Assembly (NCBI GenBank): GCA_048526005.1
Contig: DBFVEH010000021.1
Coordinates: 372,001 to 436,000, forward strand
Direction of reading: 5' to 3'
DNA length: 64,000 bases
Origin: QALR01 sp900552255
Lineage (GTDB): Bacteria; Bacillota; Clostridia; Oscillospirales; CAG-272
Positions 27,676-35,783 of the stretch are shown here, one piece after another. Position 1 is the first letter of the stretch. Each line of letters opens with the position of its first letter. The position numbers and the translations under genes are program-made. The notes under the pieces are model-generated. The model ran no database searches, had not been told where the DNA came from, and was given only the letters and a program-made list of their open reading frames with translations.

Positions 27676-28033
27676 CACAAACCGACACCATCGGCCGTCG
27701 AATCGATCCAGTACCGTTCAAGATACTCATTTCCATCAGGATAGAACACCGTCGATTCATACACGCCGCCGTTTTTGAGGAGCGTTTTTCTGCCGACTAT
27801 GTTATCTTCGGCGCAGGGTATCATCCCCTTTTCAGTCCGATTTCCTTACGGTACGGCAGAGTCTCCCGCAGCATAGCGGCCGCATGACCTTTTCTGCGCT
27901 CAGAGGGACGGACGGAATCGCCGATACGTCCGGTATATTTCGCTAAAAAATCGTGAAAGTAAAGCCAAACGTCTATCATTCCGACAATTTCCCATCGATT
28001 TCTCCGAACATAAATAAACTGCGCTGACGGCAC
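27676..28033 (-). pseudogene. GNAT acetyltransferase pseudogene (frameshifted, N-truncated)
   Basis: Reading minus from 28033: PSAQFIYVRRN, IVGMIDVWLYFHDFL, then the acetyl-CoA loop IGDSVRPSERRKGHAAAML and IGLKRG with a stop at about 27822. A different frame then continues the same family without a gap: CAEDNIVGRKTLLKNGG, then YLERYWID, to a TGA at 27676. An insertion of two bases near 27826-27830 explains the shift. The usual 60-70 N-terminal residues are not found upstream. The remaining sequence 28034-28240 holds no gene I can support. Confidence 0.8.
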
Positions 28034-28240
28034 TCAATTCAAAGGAACGGTTTCTTTACGTGAACACATCTCCACATCCGCAAGTCAATTCGGCCGGATT
28101 TTCCCGTTTCCGAAGCGTGCCGCAGCCGCCCATGCCGTCACCGCAATCCAAAAACTCTCGTCACGCTCTGATCTATTCCGCGTGTCTGAGCTCCGGCTTC
28201 ACCAAAAACACATTTTTATATATGTAAACTTTCCTCTCGT

Positions 28241-28870
28241 TTACCGCTCGGCTCTGCCGTCGAAGCGGTCGGCGCCGCGCCTCGGCATCGTCTTGCCGCC
28301 GGTCATGGAGAAAACCGTCTCGCAAAACGCCTCATATTCCTCCGAAAGCACCGCAAGCCTCAGTGTGATGCTGTCCGCAAAATCTGTGCCGTCCACGAGG
28401 ATATCGCGTCTGCCGATCTCATACATGAGCCGGTCATAGAAGGAATATTCACAAGCGACCGTGCACTCCGTGTAACTTCTGTATGTAACGATGCCCGCCG
28501 CCTCGACCGCCATCGCCGCCGCGCGGGAATAGGCGCGCACAAGTCCCGGCGCGCCGAGCAGAATCCCGCCGAAATACCGCGTGACCACGATCACCGCCCG
28601 ATCGACGCCGCTTTTTTTCAGCACCTCCAGCACCGGCACGCCGCCGGTTCCCTTCGGTTCGCCGTCGTCGCTGCACCGGACGGCGCTCCCCACCGTATAA
28701 GCAAATACGTTATGGCGCGCGTCCGCGTGCTTTTTCCGGATTCCAAGGACAAAGTTCTCCGCCTCCTCCGCGGAGCGGACGGGCGCGGCATGGCCGATGA
28801 ATACGGATTTTTTCTCCGTAAGCTCGGCTTTGGCCTCTTTTCCAAGCGTGACAAGATTCTGCTCCGACAT
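28241..28870 (-). CDS. yigZ: YigZ/IMPACT-family protein
   Basis: 209 residues. IMPACT N-terminal domain with KSVFIGHAAPV, KHADARHNVFAYTVG, SDDGEPKGTGGVPVLEVL and VVTRYFGGILLGAPGLVRAYS, followed by the small C-terminal DUF1949 domain. Family role is uncertain: eukaryotic IMPACT regulates GCN2; bacterial members are nucleic-acid-binding or ribosome-linked candidates. Start has GGAG 6 bases upstream. It follows hflX after 98 bases that include a long hairpin. Confidence 0.92.
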   Translation of the reverse strand: MSEQNLVTLGKEAKAELTEKKSVFIGHAAPVRSAEEAENFVLGIRKKHADARHNVFAYTVGSAVRCSDDGEPKGTGGVPVLEVLKKSGVDRAVIVVTRYFGGILLGAPGLVRAYSRAAAMAVEAAGIVTYRSYTECTVACEYSFYDRLMYEIGRRDILVDGTDFADSITLRLAVLSEEYEAFCETVFSMTGGKTMPRRGADRFDGRAER

Positions 28871-28899
28871 ATGCTTCTCCGTTTTTCATGTTGTTCCAT

Positions 28900-28953
28900 C
28901 ATCCGCCGCAGTCGATTCGGTTTTTCGCAACGCGCCGATTCCGTCGGCGGATG
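28900..28953 (-). repeat. long inverted repeat between hflX and yigZ
   Basis: CATCCGCCG (28900-28908) is the exact reverse complement of 28945-28953, and inner segments (GATTCGG, CCGATTC) pair partly. It may act as a processing or attenuating hairpin; there is no clear T run. Confidence 0.5.
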
Positions 28954-28968
28954 AGATGGCTGTCCTGC

Positions 28969-30237
28969 CTATTTTTGAATGTATTCCGAAAGCTGTCCCG
29001 CCGTTTTTTTGTCGCAGACAGCCACAACACGGGCGCCGCCATCGCCGTATTCGACGCTTGTTACATTCGCTCTCTCATAGAGCGAACCGACAAGTCCGAG
29101 CTTGTCGGCGGGAAATACAAACAGATACTCCTTCTTCCCCGCCGCCGCAAGCTCCTCCAGCCGTCCGACAAGCTCGTCTATTCCCTCGCCGGTGGCGGCG
29201 GAAATAAAGACGTTACGCTCCGTCTCGGTGGACGGATGTCCTGCGATGCCGAGATCGCACTTGTTGTATACGAAAAGCGTCGGCTTATCCGCCGCACCGA
29301 GCTCCTCGAGGAGCTTCCTTGTCACCGCGGTCTGCGCGTCCGCTTCCGGGTCCGAAGCGTCGATCACGACGAGGATCGCGTCTGCAAAGCAGACCTCGTC
29401 CAGCGTCGAGCGGAACGCGCGGATCAGATGATGCGGCAGGTTCCGGATAAAGCCGACCGTGTCGGTGAGCAGAATCTCCTCGCCGGACGGCAAGGCATAG
29501 CGGCGCGTCGTCGGATCGAGCGTTGCAAACAGCTTGTTTTCCGCAAGAATGCCGGCATCCGTCAGAAAATTCAGCAGCGTCGATTTTCCGGCGTTCGTAT
29601 AGCCGGCGATCGCCACCTTGAAGATGCCGGAACGGTCGCGTCCGCCGCGCTGTACCGCGCGGTTTTTCGCAAGCTCGGAAAGCTCAGCCTCCAAGGCGTC
29701 GATCCGGCGCTTTACATGGCGGCGGTCCGTTTCCAGCTTGCTCTCGCCGGGGCCTCTCGTACCGATTCCGCCGCCCAGCCGCGAAAGCTCCGTTCCGTGT
29801 CCCGTAAGGCGCGGCACCGTGTATTTGAGCTGCGCCAGCTCCACCTGAAGCTTTCCCTCTCCGCTTGTCGCATGGAGCGCGAAAATATCGAGGATGAGCA
29901 TGCTGCGGTCGATCACACGCACATCTCCCAGCTCATCCTCCAAATTTTTGATCTGAGAGGGCGAAAGCTCGGAATCGAATATGACCGTGTCTACACCGCC
30001 GTTTTTGCAAAGCTCGGATAATTCCTTCACTTTTCCGCTGCCGATATAGGTGCGCGCATCCGGGGACGCCTTTTCCTGCGTCATGCGCGCGTACACGGAG
30101 GCGCCCGCCGTTTCCGCGAGCTTCTCCAGCTCGTCAAAGGACGCCTCGCTCTCATGGGCGTCCGCGCCCTTTTCCATGACGGAAACGAGGATCACCTCGC
30201 TTTTTTCCTTTTTATCAAATAATTTTTCCGCTGTCAT
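28969..30237 (-). CDS. hflX: GTPase HflX
   Basis: Ribosome-associated GTPase that splits stalled 70S ribosomes. 422 residues: N-terminal HflX domain with DARTYIGSGKVKEL and VIFDSELSPSQIKNLE, a GGGIGTRGPGESKLETDRR glycine-rich linker, then the GTPase domain with G1 GYTNAGKST, G3 DTVGFI and G4 NKCD. The ATG at 30237 has GGAGGTGAT 7 bases upstream. It lies just downstream of rpmE, behind a terminator. Confidence 0.95.
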   Translation of the reverse strand: MTAEKLFDKKEKSEVILVSVMEKGADAHESEASFDELEKLAETAGASVYARMTQEKASPDARTYIGSGKVKELSELCKNGGVDTVIFDSELSPSQIKNLEDELGDVRVIDRSMLILDIFALHATSGEGKLQVELAQLKYTVPRLTGHGTELSRLGGGIGTRGPGESKLETDRRHVKRRIDALEAELSELAKNRAVQRGGRDRSGIFKVAIAGYTNAGKSTLLNFLTDAGILAENKLFATLDPTTRRYALPSGEEILLTDTVGFIRNLPHHLIRAFRSTLDEVCFADAILVVIDASDPEADAQTAVTRKLLEELGAADKPTLFVYNKCDLGIAGHPSTETERNVFISAATGEGIDELVGRLEELAAAGKKEYLFVFPADKLGLVGSLYERANVTSVEYGDGGARVVAVCDKKTAGQLSEYIQK

Positions 30238-30272
30238 GAGATCACCTCCGATCAGTGCCCGAAAACAGAAAA

Positions 30273-30304
30273 AGAGCGGGAAAACCACATGGTGCTCCCG
30301 CTCT
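30273..30304 (-). terminator. terminator after rpmE
   Basis: 9-bp GC-rich stem (30273-30281 with 30296-30304), 14-base loop, then TTTTC on the minus strand. Confidence 0.8.
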
Positions 30305-30324
30305 CAAATCCGATCTCGTTCTTC

Positions 30325-30528
30325 TTATTTCTTGGATTCCAAACGCTTTTTGAACTTATCAACGCGTCCGCCGGCATCGACAAATTTCTGCTTGCCGGTA
30401 AAGAAAGGATGACATTTCGAGCAAATTTCAACTCTGAAATCGCCTTTTGTGGATTTTGTATTTATCACTTCGCCGCAAGCGCATCTGACGGTTACGTCGA
30501 CGTAGTTGGGATGGATTCCTTCCTTCAT
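30325..30528 (-). CDS. rpmE: 50S ribosomal protein L31 (zinc-binding type)
   Basis: 67 residues. The zinc-binding cysteines C16, C18, C36 and C39 (CAC and CSKC) are all present, so this is the zinc-containing form, not the zinc-independent RpmE2. FFTGKQKFVDAGGRVDKF is the family C-terminus. Own sigma-A promoter upstream and terminator downstream. Confidence 0.97.
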   Translation of the reverse strand: MKEGIHPNYVDVTVRCACGEVINTKSTKGDFRVEICSKCHPFFTGKQKFVDAGGRVDKFKKRLESKK

Positions 30529-30567
30529 TGTTCACACCTCGCATTTCTCATATTCACAGTATTTTTT

Positions 30568-30596
30568 ACTATACCACACATTTTTTTATTTTGCAA
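30568..30596 (-). promoter_or_regulatory. sigma-A promoter of rpmE
   Basis: Minus strand TTGCAA, 17-base spacer, TATAGT. Confidence 0.65.
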
Positions 30597-30624
30597 TACT
30601 TTTTTTCGATTTTTCCGTTTTTTT

Positions 30625-31335
30625 TCATATTTTGTCCTTGATCTCGTCGCGCAGCCGGTCGATGATCTTCTTTTCAAGGCGGGAAATGTAGGATTGAGAG
30701 ATGCCGAGCGCGTCGGCGACCTCCTTCTGCGTCATTTCCCTGCCGCCGGCAAGTCCGAACCGCAGCTCGATGATCTCCCGCTCACGCGGCGCAAGGCCGG
30801 CGACGGCCTCATAAATGATCTTCCGTTCCTCGTCGAGCTCGATATCCCGCATGGCGCTGTTTTCCTCGGTGCCGAGCACATCGGAAAGCAGCAGCTCGTT
30901 GCCGTCCCAATCGGTGGAAAGCGGCTCGTCAAAGGAAAGCTCGGAGCGGATATTCCCGCTCTTTCGTATGTACATGAGGATTTCATTTTCGATACAGCGC
31001 GAAGCATAGGTCGCAAGCTTGATGTTCTTGTCGGGACGGAATGTGTTCGCCGCCTTGATAAGCCCGATCGTTCCGATGGAAATGAGGTCCTCGATGCCGA
31101 CGCCGGTATTCTCAAATTTTTTCGCGATATAAACGACAAGCCTGAGATTCCGTTCCACAAGAACATGGCGGTATCCGCCGCCGTCGTCGAGTTTTGCGAT
31201 GATCTCCGCTTCCTCCTCCGCGGTAAGCGGCGGAGGAAGCGTATCCGCGCCGCCTATGTAATACGTCCCCTTTCGGATTCCGAGCTTCAGCAGCAGCCGC
31301 ATCCAAAAGAGCTTGATTTTTAGCAGGAATCTCAT
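30625..31335 (-). CDS. sigE: RNA polymerase sporulation sigma-E factor (pro-protein)
   Basis: Early mother-cell sigma factor. 236 residues. The N-terminal 25 or so residues (LLKIKLFWMRLLLKLGIRKG) form the amphipathic pro-sequence that keeps it inactive and membrane-bound until SpoIIGA cleaves it. Then LPPPLTAEEE, ERNLRLVVYIAKKF, DLISIGTIGLIKAANTF, KLATYASRCIENEILMYIRK and the helix-turn-helix VADALGISQSYISRLEKK. GGGGGA precedes the ATG. It follows spoIIGA by 64 bases. Confidence 0.96.
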   Translation of the reverse strand: MRFLLKIKLFWMRLLLKLGIRKGTYYIGGADTLPPPLTAEEEAEIIAKLDDGGGYRHVLVERNLRLVVYIAKKFENTGVGIEDLISIGTIGLIKAANTFRPDKNIKLATYASRCIENEILMYIRKSGNIRSELSFDEPLSTDWDGNELLLSDVLGTEENSAMRDIELDEERKIIYEAVAGLAPREREIIELRFGLAGGREMTQKEVADALGISQSYISRLEKKIIDRLRDEIKDKI

Positions 31336-31399
31336 ACCTATCCCCCGTTCCCCGCCGTGCGGCGGATTCTATCAGATTTATTTCGGCCGGCGCGGATGT

Positions 31400-32263
31400 T
31401 CAAAGCAGCGTCTCCGGCACAAGCGCCGGAAAGCCGCCGAAATCCCCGCCGGTAAAATCGACCGCGACAAGCGCCTTTTTCGGCTCATATTCGCCGCCGC
31501 ATCGGAGATAGCAGCGGTCGGGAACCGCAGCGACAACCACGCCGTCTCCGGAAACCGTCCTCGACGGAATCAGCCGCAGTCTGCCGATGGTTTTGATGTC
31601 GAGAGAAGCCACGCCGTCCGTCATCGCAAGCAGGAGGTCATCCGGCAGGAAACGCGCAGACTCCGACTTCACAAAAATGACGGGCGTGCCGGAAATCGGC
31701 TCCGTAAGCAGGTTCCCGCTGTCCACAAGACAGGTGAAATCGGTGTCCGCGGCGCCGAAGCCGAGCTTGATTTCACAGCTGCGGATTCCCCTCTTCCTCT
31801 TAATTAACTTGCCGATCCCCCACGTAACAAGCGCCGATATCGCGGCAAGAACGGCAAAAAGCCATATCGGCAGGTCTCCGTATATCGTATGGATGCTGCC
31901 GCCTATCTCAATGTAGGTCTGATACTTTCCAAGCTTCGTGAAAGCCGCGGTCATGATCCCGCCGATGAGCATGCTGATGCCGCAGAAAAGTGCTGCCGTC
32001 GCGGCAAAGTTGCGGAAGCTGCCGAAGCGGAAGGCGATGGCGCACATCATCACCATGACAAGCACCGTAATCACATTGTTGAATAGCGCGCCGAGGTCGA
32101 AAAGAAGCGAGCATACGCCGTAGACCGCCCCTACCGAAGCGCCGAGGATGACGCGCCACGCCGACATTTTGAAATGCATGATTTTTCCGGCGATATAAAG
32201 AGAAAGGAAATCCATGCTGAAATTGATGAGAAACAGCACGTCTCCGTATATCTCTTCCGTCAT
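31400..32263 (-). CDS. spoIIGA: sigma-E processing peptidase SpoIIGA
   Basis: Membrane aspartic protease that matures pro-sigma-E. 287 residues: five hydrophobic segments in the first 150 residues, then the cytoplasmic protease domain with the active-site motif LVDSGN near residue 184 and TEPISGTPVIFV following. AAAGGAAG lies upstream of the ATG. It is directly upstream of sigE, as in other spore formers. Expected control by phosphorylated Spo0A fits the promoter at 32296-32329. Confidence 0.95.
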   Translation of the reverse strand: MTEEIYGDVLFLINFSMDFLSLYIAGKIMHFKMSAWRVILGASVGAVYGVCSLLFDLGALFNNVITVLVMVMMCAIAFRFGSFRNFAATAALFCGISMLIGGIMTAAFTKLGKYQTYIEIGGSIHTIYGDLPIWLFAVLAAISALVTWGIGKLIKRKRGIRSCEIKLGFGAADTDFTCLVDSGNLLTEPISGTPVIFVKSESARFLPDDLLLAMTDGVASLDIKTIGRLRLIPSRTVSGDGVVVAAVPDRCYLRCGGEYEPKKALVAVDFTGGDFGGFPALVPETLL

Positions 32264-32295
32264 ATGACCACTTCCTTTGCTTTGAATATGCTTCC

Positions 32296-32329
32296 ATTAT
32301 ACGCGCGATGCACTCAAAATTTTGTCGCA
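32296..32329 (-). promoter_or_regulatory. Spo0A-type promoter of spoIIGA-sigE
   Basis: TATAAT on the minus strand at 32296-32301, no good -35 hexamer at 17 bases, and a 0A-box-like TGTCGCA (consensus TGTCGAA) at 32323-32329, 21 bases beyond the -10. The Bacillus spoIIG promoter has the same layout, with a 0A box where the -35 should be. One mismatch and only one clear box. Confidence 0.5.
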
Positions 32330-32348
32330 ATAAAGCGAACGAAAATAA

Positions 32349-32377
32349 AAAAATGCACGAATATTCCGTGCATTTTT
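32349..32377 (-). terminator. terminator after the esterase gene
   Basis: 11-bp stem (32349-32359 with 32367-32377), 7-base loop, T run on the minus strand, immediately past the stop at 32394. Confidence 0.85.
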
Positions 32378-32393
32378 CTCATATATATTGCGT

Positions 32394-33143
32394 TTACGGC
32401 TTAGACTGCGCAAAAAGCCAATCGACAAGACCCTCCTCCCGATATGCGGGGATCCAGCAGTTGTGATCCACGGCAGGATATTCGGTATAGCGCATTTTCG
32501 TGCCGCCCGCAGCTGCAATCGCCGCCGCCATGTCGCGGGAGCCGCTCACGGGGACCGTAGGATCCGCCGCGCCGTGAAACGCCCAGATCGCGATATCGGT
32601 AAGTCGGGAGGCAAGACTCGGGATCCCAGCGCCGCAGACCGGAACGGCGGCGGCGAAGAGCTCCGGCCGGCGCGTAATCAGCTCCCACATGCCGTAGCCG
32701 CCCATCGAGATCCCGGCCGCATAGAGCCGTTTCCTATCCACCGCCTCGCTCTCAAGAAAGCGATCCAAAAGCGCCATCGCAGCCGAAAGTCCGGCCGTCG
32801 GCTTTTCCGTAAGCTCGCGGGAGCCTGTCGACCATGCGTGGGCAAGCGGCACCCATTCATATTTTATATTACAGGGACACTGAGGCGCCACGATGATGCA
32901 GTCGTCCCGCTCGATGATGAGATTGATCAGCCGGTTTTCCTTATGCAGAACGCGGATCTGCTGTTCGTTGTCCGTACCGCATTCGCCGTGCCCGTGCAGG
33001 AAAAACAGCATCGGATAGCGTTTTTCCCCTTTCGCGTCGTACCCCGTCGGAAAATAAGCGCGATACGGGAGGTCGAACCGCTCGCCCGTTTCGGGATCGG
33101 TGTATTCCTGCACGCCTCTTGCCATTGCGTCTACATTTACCAT
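32394..33143 (-). CDS. alpha/beta hydrolase, predicted esterase/peptidase
   Basis: 249 residues without a signal peptide. Typical catalytic features: LFFLHGHGECG (oxyanion region), nucleophile elbow GISMGGYG near 144, acid in FHGAADPTVP, and base His in VDHNCW. This is the dienelactone hydrolase/feruloyl esterase-like (CE1) type often called predicted peptidase; cytoplasmic esterase on sugar or aromatic esters is the likely role but substrate is unknown. GGAAG precedes the ATG. Last gene of the long minus-strand run. Confidence 0.82.
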   Translation of the reverse strand: MVNVDAMARGVQEYTDPETGERFDLPYRAYFPTGYDAKGEKRYPMLFFLHGHGECGTDNEQQIRVLHKENRLINLIIERDDCIIVAPQCPCNIKYEWVPLAHAWSTGSRELTEKPTAGLSAAMALLDRFLESEAVDRKRLYAAGISMGGYGMWELITRRPELFAAAVPVCGAGIPSLASRLTDIAIWAFHGAADPTVPVSGSRDMAAAIAAAGGTKMRYTEYPAVDHNCWIPAYREEGLVDWLFAQSKP

Positions 33144-33170
33144 TTGTCACACTTCCTTTTTGCTTTATTT

Positions 33171-33620
33171 TTATGATTCTTTGTAAAATTGCCGATATTC
33201 GAGCGTATCAAAGCCGAGACTGCGGTACAGCGCCTCCGCTCTTTTGTTGCTCGGCTCCGTCTCCAGACGCAGCCGCTTTGCCGTCGAACCGTATTCCCGG
33301 TCGAGAAACGCGAAAAATTCCCGTCCGAGGCCTTTCCCGCGAAACGCGGGCACCGTATAGATTTCCTCAATCCAAATGACAAGCCCTCCCGCCTCATGCG
33401 AAAATGTCTTCGCAAGAAGCGCATATCCGGCGGGAGCGCCCCCGTATTCAAATAAATACCCTTCCGCATAGACGTCCGAGCGCATCATTTCCTCAAAAAC
33501 GGCGATATGATATTCCTCCGGGACCGGATGCAGCACTACCGGCGATGCGTAAAACGCCCGCGTCAGCGACAAAAATGATTCCCTGTCTTTTTCTTCGATT
33601 TTATGTATCATCGTTTTCAT
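33171..33620 (-). CDS. GNAT-family N-acetyltransferase
   Basis: 149 residues with the acetyl-CoA loop VPAFRGKGLGREFF (motif A) and the C-terminal NKRAEALYRSLGFDTLEYRQFYK. Substrate unknown. It lies 6 bases downstream of another acetyltransferase gene and 27 bases upstream of the esterase, so probably cotranscribed. Confidence 0.85.
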   Translation of the reverse strand: MKTMIHKIEEKDRESFLSLTRAFYASPVVLHPVPEEYHIAVFEEMMRSDVYAEGYLFEYGGAPAGYALLAKTFSHEAGGLVIWIEEIYTVPAFRGKGLGREFFAFLDREYGSTAKRLRLETEPSNKRAEALYRSLGFDTLEYRQFYKES

Positions 33621-33626
33621 CGTCCT

Positions 33627-34103
33627 TTATAAATCCAGCTCGGCACGGTAAATCCGCGACGATTCGCCCCACGGATGATAGCCCGTGCCGATATAGGAAA
33701 ATCCGTACCGCTCATAATACCCGACATGATCGGTGGCAAGATACAGATTCCGATAACCGCGCGCCGCAGCATCCGATTTCGCTTTTTCAATGAGGAGAGA
33801 GCCGTGCGCATGTCCGCGGAAGCGCTCCTCCACAAACAGCGCGCACAGCCACGGAAACAGATCCATCCGGCTGATGAAATCGTTCGGGATCAATCCCGCA
33901 CAGCCGCAGACCGTGTCCCCCGCTGTCAGCAGATACCACTGCGGCAGAGGCGACGCGCTGCGGATACAGCTCCCGATGCAGTCCTCATAAACGGGACGGC
34001 TTTTCTCGCTTGCCCATTTCGAGGCGATATAAGAGATCGCTTCTGCGGCAAAAGAGGGCTGTTCCCGCACGGATAAAACCCTAACAGACGCATTTTCCAT
34101 CAT
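33627..34103 (-). CDS. GNAT-family N-acetyltransferase
   Basis: 158 residues. Motif A appears as LFVEERFRGHAHGSLLIEKA and the end as HVGYYERYGFSYIGTGYHPWG. The start overlaps the stop of the PLP-enzyme gene by 4 bases (ATGA), giving translational coupling. Substrate unknown; unrelated in detail to the neighbour at 33171. Confidence 0.85.
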   Translation of the reverse strand: MMENASVRVLSVREQPSFAAEAISYIASKWASEKSRPVYEDCIGSCIRSASPLPQWYLLTAGDTVCGCAGLIPNDFISRMDLFPWLCALFVEERFRGHAHGSLLIEKAKSDAAARGYRNLYLATDHVGYYERYGFSYIGTGYHPWGESSRIYRAELDL

Positions 34104-35350
34104 ATCCGAAGCAGCTCCTGCGCAGCCGTCATGATCGCGTATTTGCCGCTTTCATACGTGAGTCCTCCTTGGAAATACGCCGTATACGGCGGACGCAGCG
34201 GTCCGTCGGCGGAAAGCTCGATGGAGGCGCCCTGCACAAATGTCCCGGCCGCCATAATGACCTTGTCCTCGTAGCCGGGCATGTCCCACGGCTCCGGCGT
34301 AACGAACGCGTCGACCGGCGAGCCGGATTGAATGCCGCGGCAAAACGCGCAAAGCCCGTCGGGATTCCCGAATTTCACCGTCTGAATGATGTCGTGGCGC
34401 ACCGCGTCATAGCTCGGTTCGACTTCATATCCGAGCGTCCCCATGACATAGGCCGCGAACGCCGCCGTCTTTTTCGCCTGCGCCACCACGTGCGGCGCGA
34501 AGAAAAAGCCCTTGCAGATATCGCGCGTCTGTCCGAGAGAGGCGCCGCATTCCGTTCCGATGCCGACCGTCGTCAGGCGATACGCGGCAAGCTCGACCGC
34601 GCGCGCCGTACCCGCCACATAGCCGCCTGTCTGCGCCATGCCGCCGCCCGGATTTTTGATGAGCGACCCGACGACGATATCTGCACCGTGCGCCGTCGGC
34701 TCCGTTCTGTCGCAGAACTCGCCGTAGCAGTTGTCCACGACGACGTAGGCGTCGCTTCTCGCCTTTGAAAAAGCGGCAATTTGGCCGATCTCCTCCGAGG
34801 AAAGCGTCGGACGGCTCGCATATCCCTTCGAGCGCTGGATAAAGACGACCTTGACGCGGGAGCGCAGCTCGTGCAGCTTGCGTTCGATACCGGCAAAATC
34901 CACGCTTCCATCGGGCAGGAGAGCAACCTCGTCATAAGCGATACCGAAATCGGCAAGCGAGCCGTCTCCGTTCTTTGTCTTGTCTCCGATCACCTCGGAA
35001 AGCGTGTCATAAGGGCGCCCCGTCACGGAAAGCAGAACATCGCCCGGCCGCAGAAGCCCGAACAGCACGGTGGAGATCGCCTGCGTGCCGTTGACGATAT
35101 TGTGGCGCACGAACGCCGATTCCGCGCCGAACACGTCGGCGTAAATCTCCCCCATCATGTCGCGCCCCGTATCGCCGTAGCCGTATCCCGTGGTGCCGGC
35201 GAACATCGTCTCCGACACGCGGTGGCGGCGGTAGCTTTCCAGCACACGCGCCGTATTGTCATAGGCAACCGCGTCGATTTCCGCAAAAACGGGAGCAAGC
35301 GCCGCCTCCGCTTCTGCGGATATTTTGATGATTTTTTCCGAAAACTCCAT
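34100..35350 (-). CDS. PLP-dependent methionine gamma-lyase-like protein (aluminium-resistance/YnbB family)
   Basis: 416 residues, fold type I PLP enzyme. Features: SYRRHRVSETMFAGTTGYGYGD near the N-terminus, VRHNIVNGTQAIS, VVVDNCYGEF (cofactor Asp) and the lysine of SLIKNPGGGMAQTGGY, which carries PLP. The family is named for an aluminium-tolerance phenotype or as methionine gamma-lyase-like; in vivo reaction is not established. Often found near genes for cell wall and translation in Firmicutes. Cotranscribed with the acetyltransferase at 33627. Confidence 0.88.
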   Translation of the reverse strand: MEFSEKIIKISAEAEAALAPVFAEIDAVAYDNTARVLESYRRHRVSETMFAGTTGYGYGDTGRDMMGEIYADVFGAESAFVRHNIVNGTQAISTVLFGLLRPGDVLLSVTGRPYDTLSEVIGDKTKNGDGSLADFGIAYDEVALLPDGSVDFAGIERKLHELRSRVKVVFIQRSKGYASRPTLSSEEIGQIAAFSKARSDAYVVVDNCYGEFCDRTEPTAHGADIVVGSLIKNPGGGMAQTGGYVAGTARAVELAAYRLTTVGIGTECGASLGQTRDICKGFFFAPHVVAQAKKTAAFAAYVMGTLGYEVEPSYDAVRHDIIQTVKFGNPDGLCAFCRGIQSGSPVDAFVTPEPWDMPGYEDKVIMAAGTFVQGASIELSADGPLRPPYTAYFQGGLTYESGKYAIMTAAQELLRI

Positions 35351-35361
35351 ATGTTATCCTT

Positions 35362-35767
35362 TCAGCTCCTATGCAGCATAAACCTCTGCACAGGATAGTC
35401 AAGCTCAAAAAACAGCTCCGCAGGCACAAAGCCGAAACGCCTGTAAAGCGCCGGGGCGCTGTCCCTTTCCCGTTGTCCTCCCGGAACGTCGTCACCTCGA
35501 TGTCGCCCTCCGGCATCAGCGCCAACATTTTTGCCACCAAAGAGGAAGCTACGCCGCACCGGCGGAAAGCGGAATCCGTCGCCAAGAAAGCAGACGGCGA
35601 GCGGGCGAAAACAGCAGAACGCCCGCCATCCTGTCCCCCGATCTCATATAAGCCGTTTTTCTCCCAATATTCTTTTTCAACGTCTCCGTCCGTTATATCA
35701 AGCAGTTGTCCGACACCCGCATGACAAGCGCCAGCCACGCCGGGATATCCGACGGCGACGCGATCAA
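35362..35767 (-). pseudogene. GNAT acetyltransferase pseudogene with several lesions
   Basis: Conserved pieces of one acetyltransferase are spread over three frames. From 35767: SPSDIPAWLALVMRVSDN then an in-frame TAA, followed in the same frame by LKKNIGRKTAYM and GVLLFSPARR; next frame: LATDSAFRRCGVASSLVAKM and MPEGDIEVTTFREDNGKGTAP; last frame: LYRRFGFVPAELFFELDYPVQ to the TGA at 35362. A lost G near 35455 restores the last junction. So at least two frameshifts and one stop; not a functional gene. Sequence error could explain one lesion but hardly all. Confidence 0.8.
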
Positions 35768-35783
35768 CGCTTCAAAGGAGACT

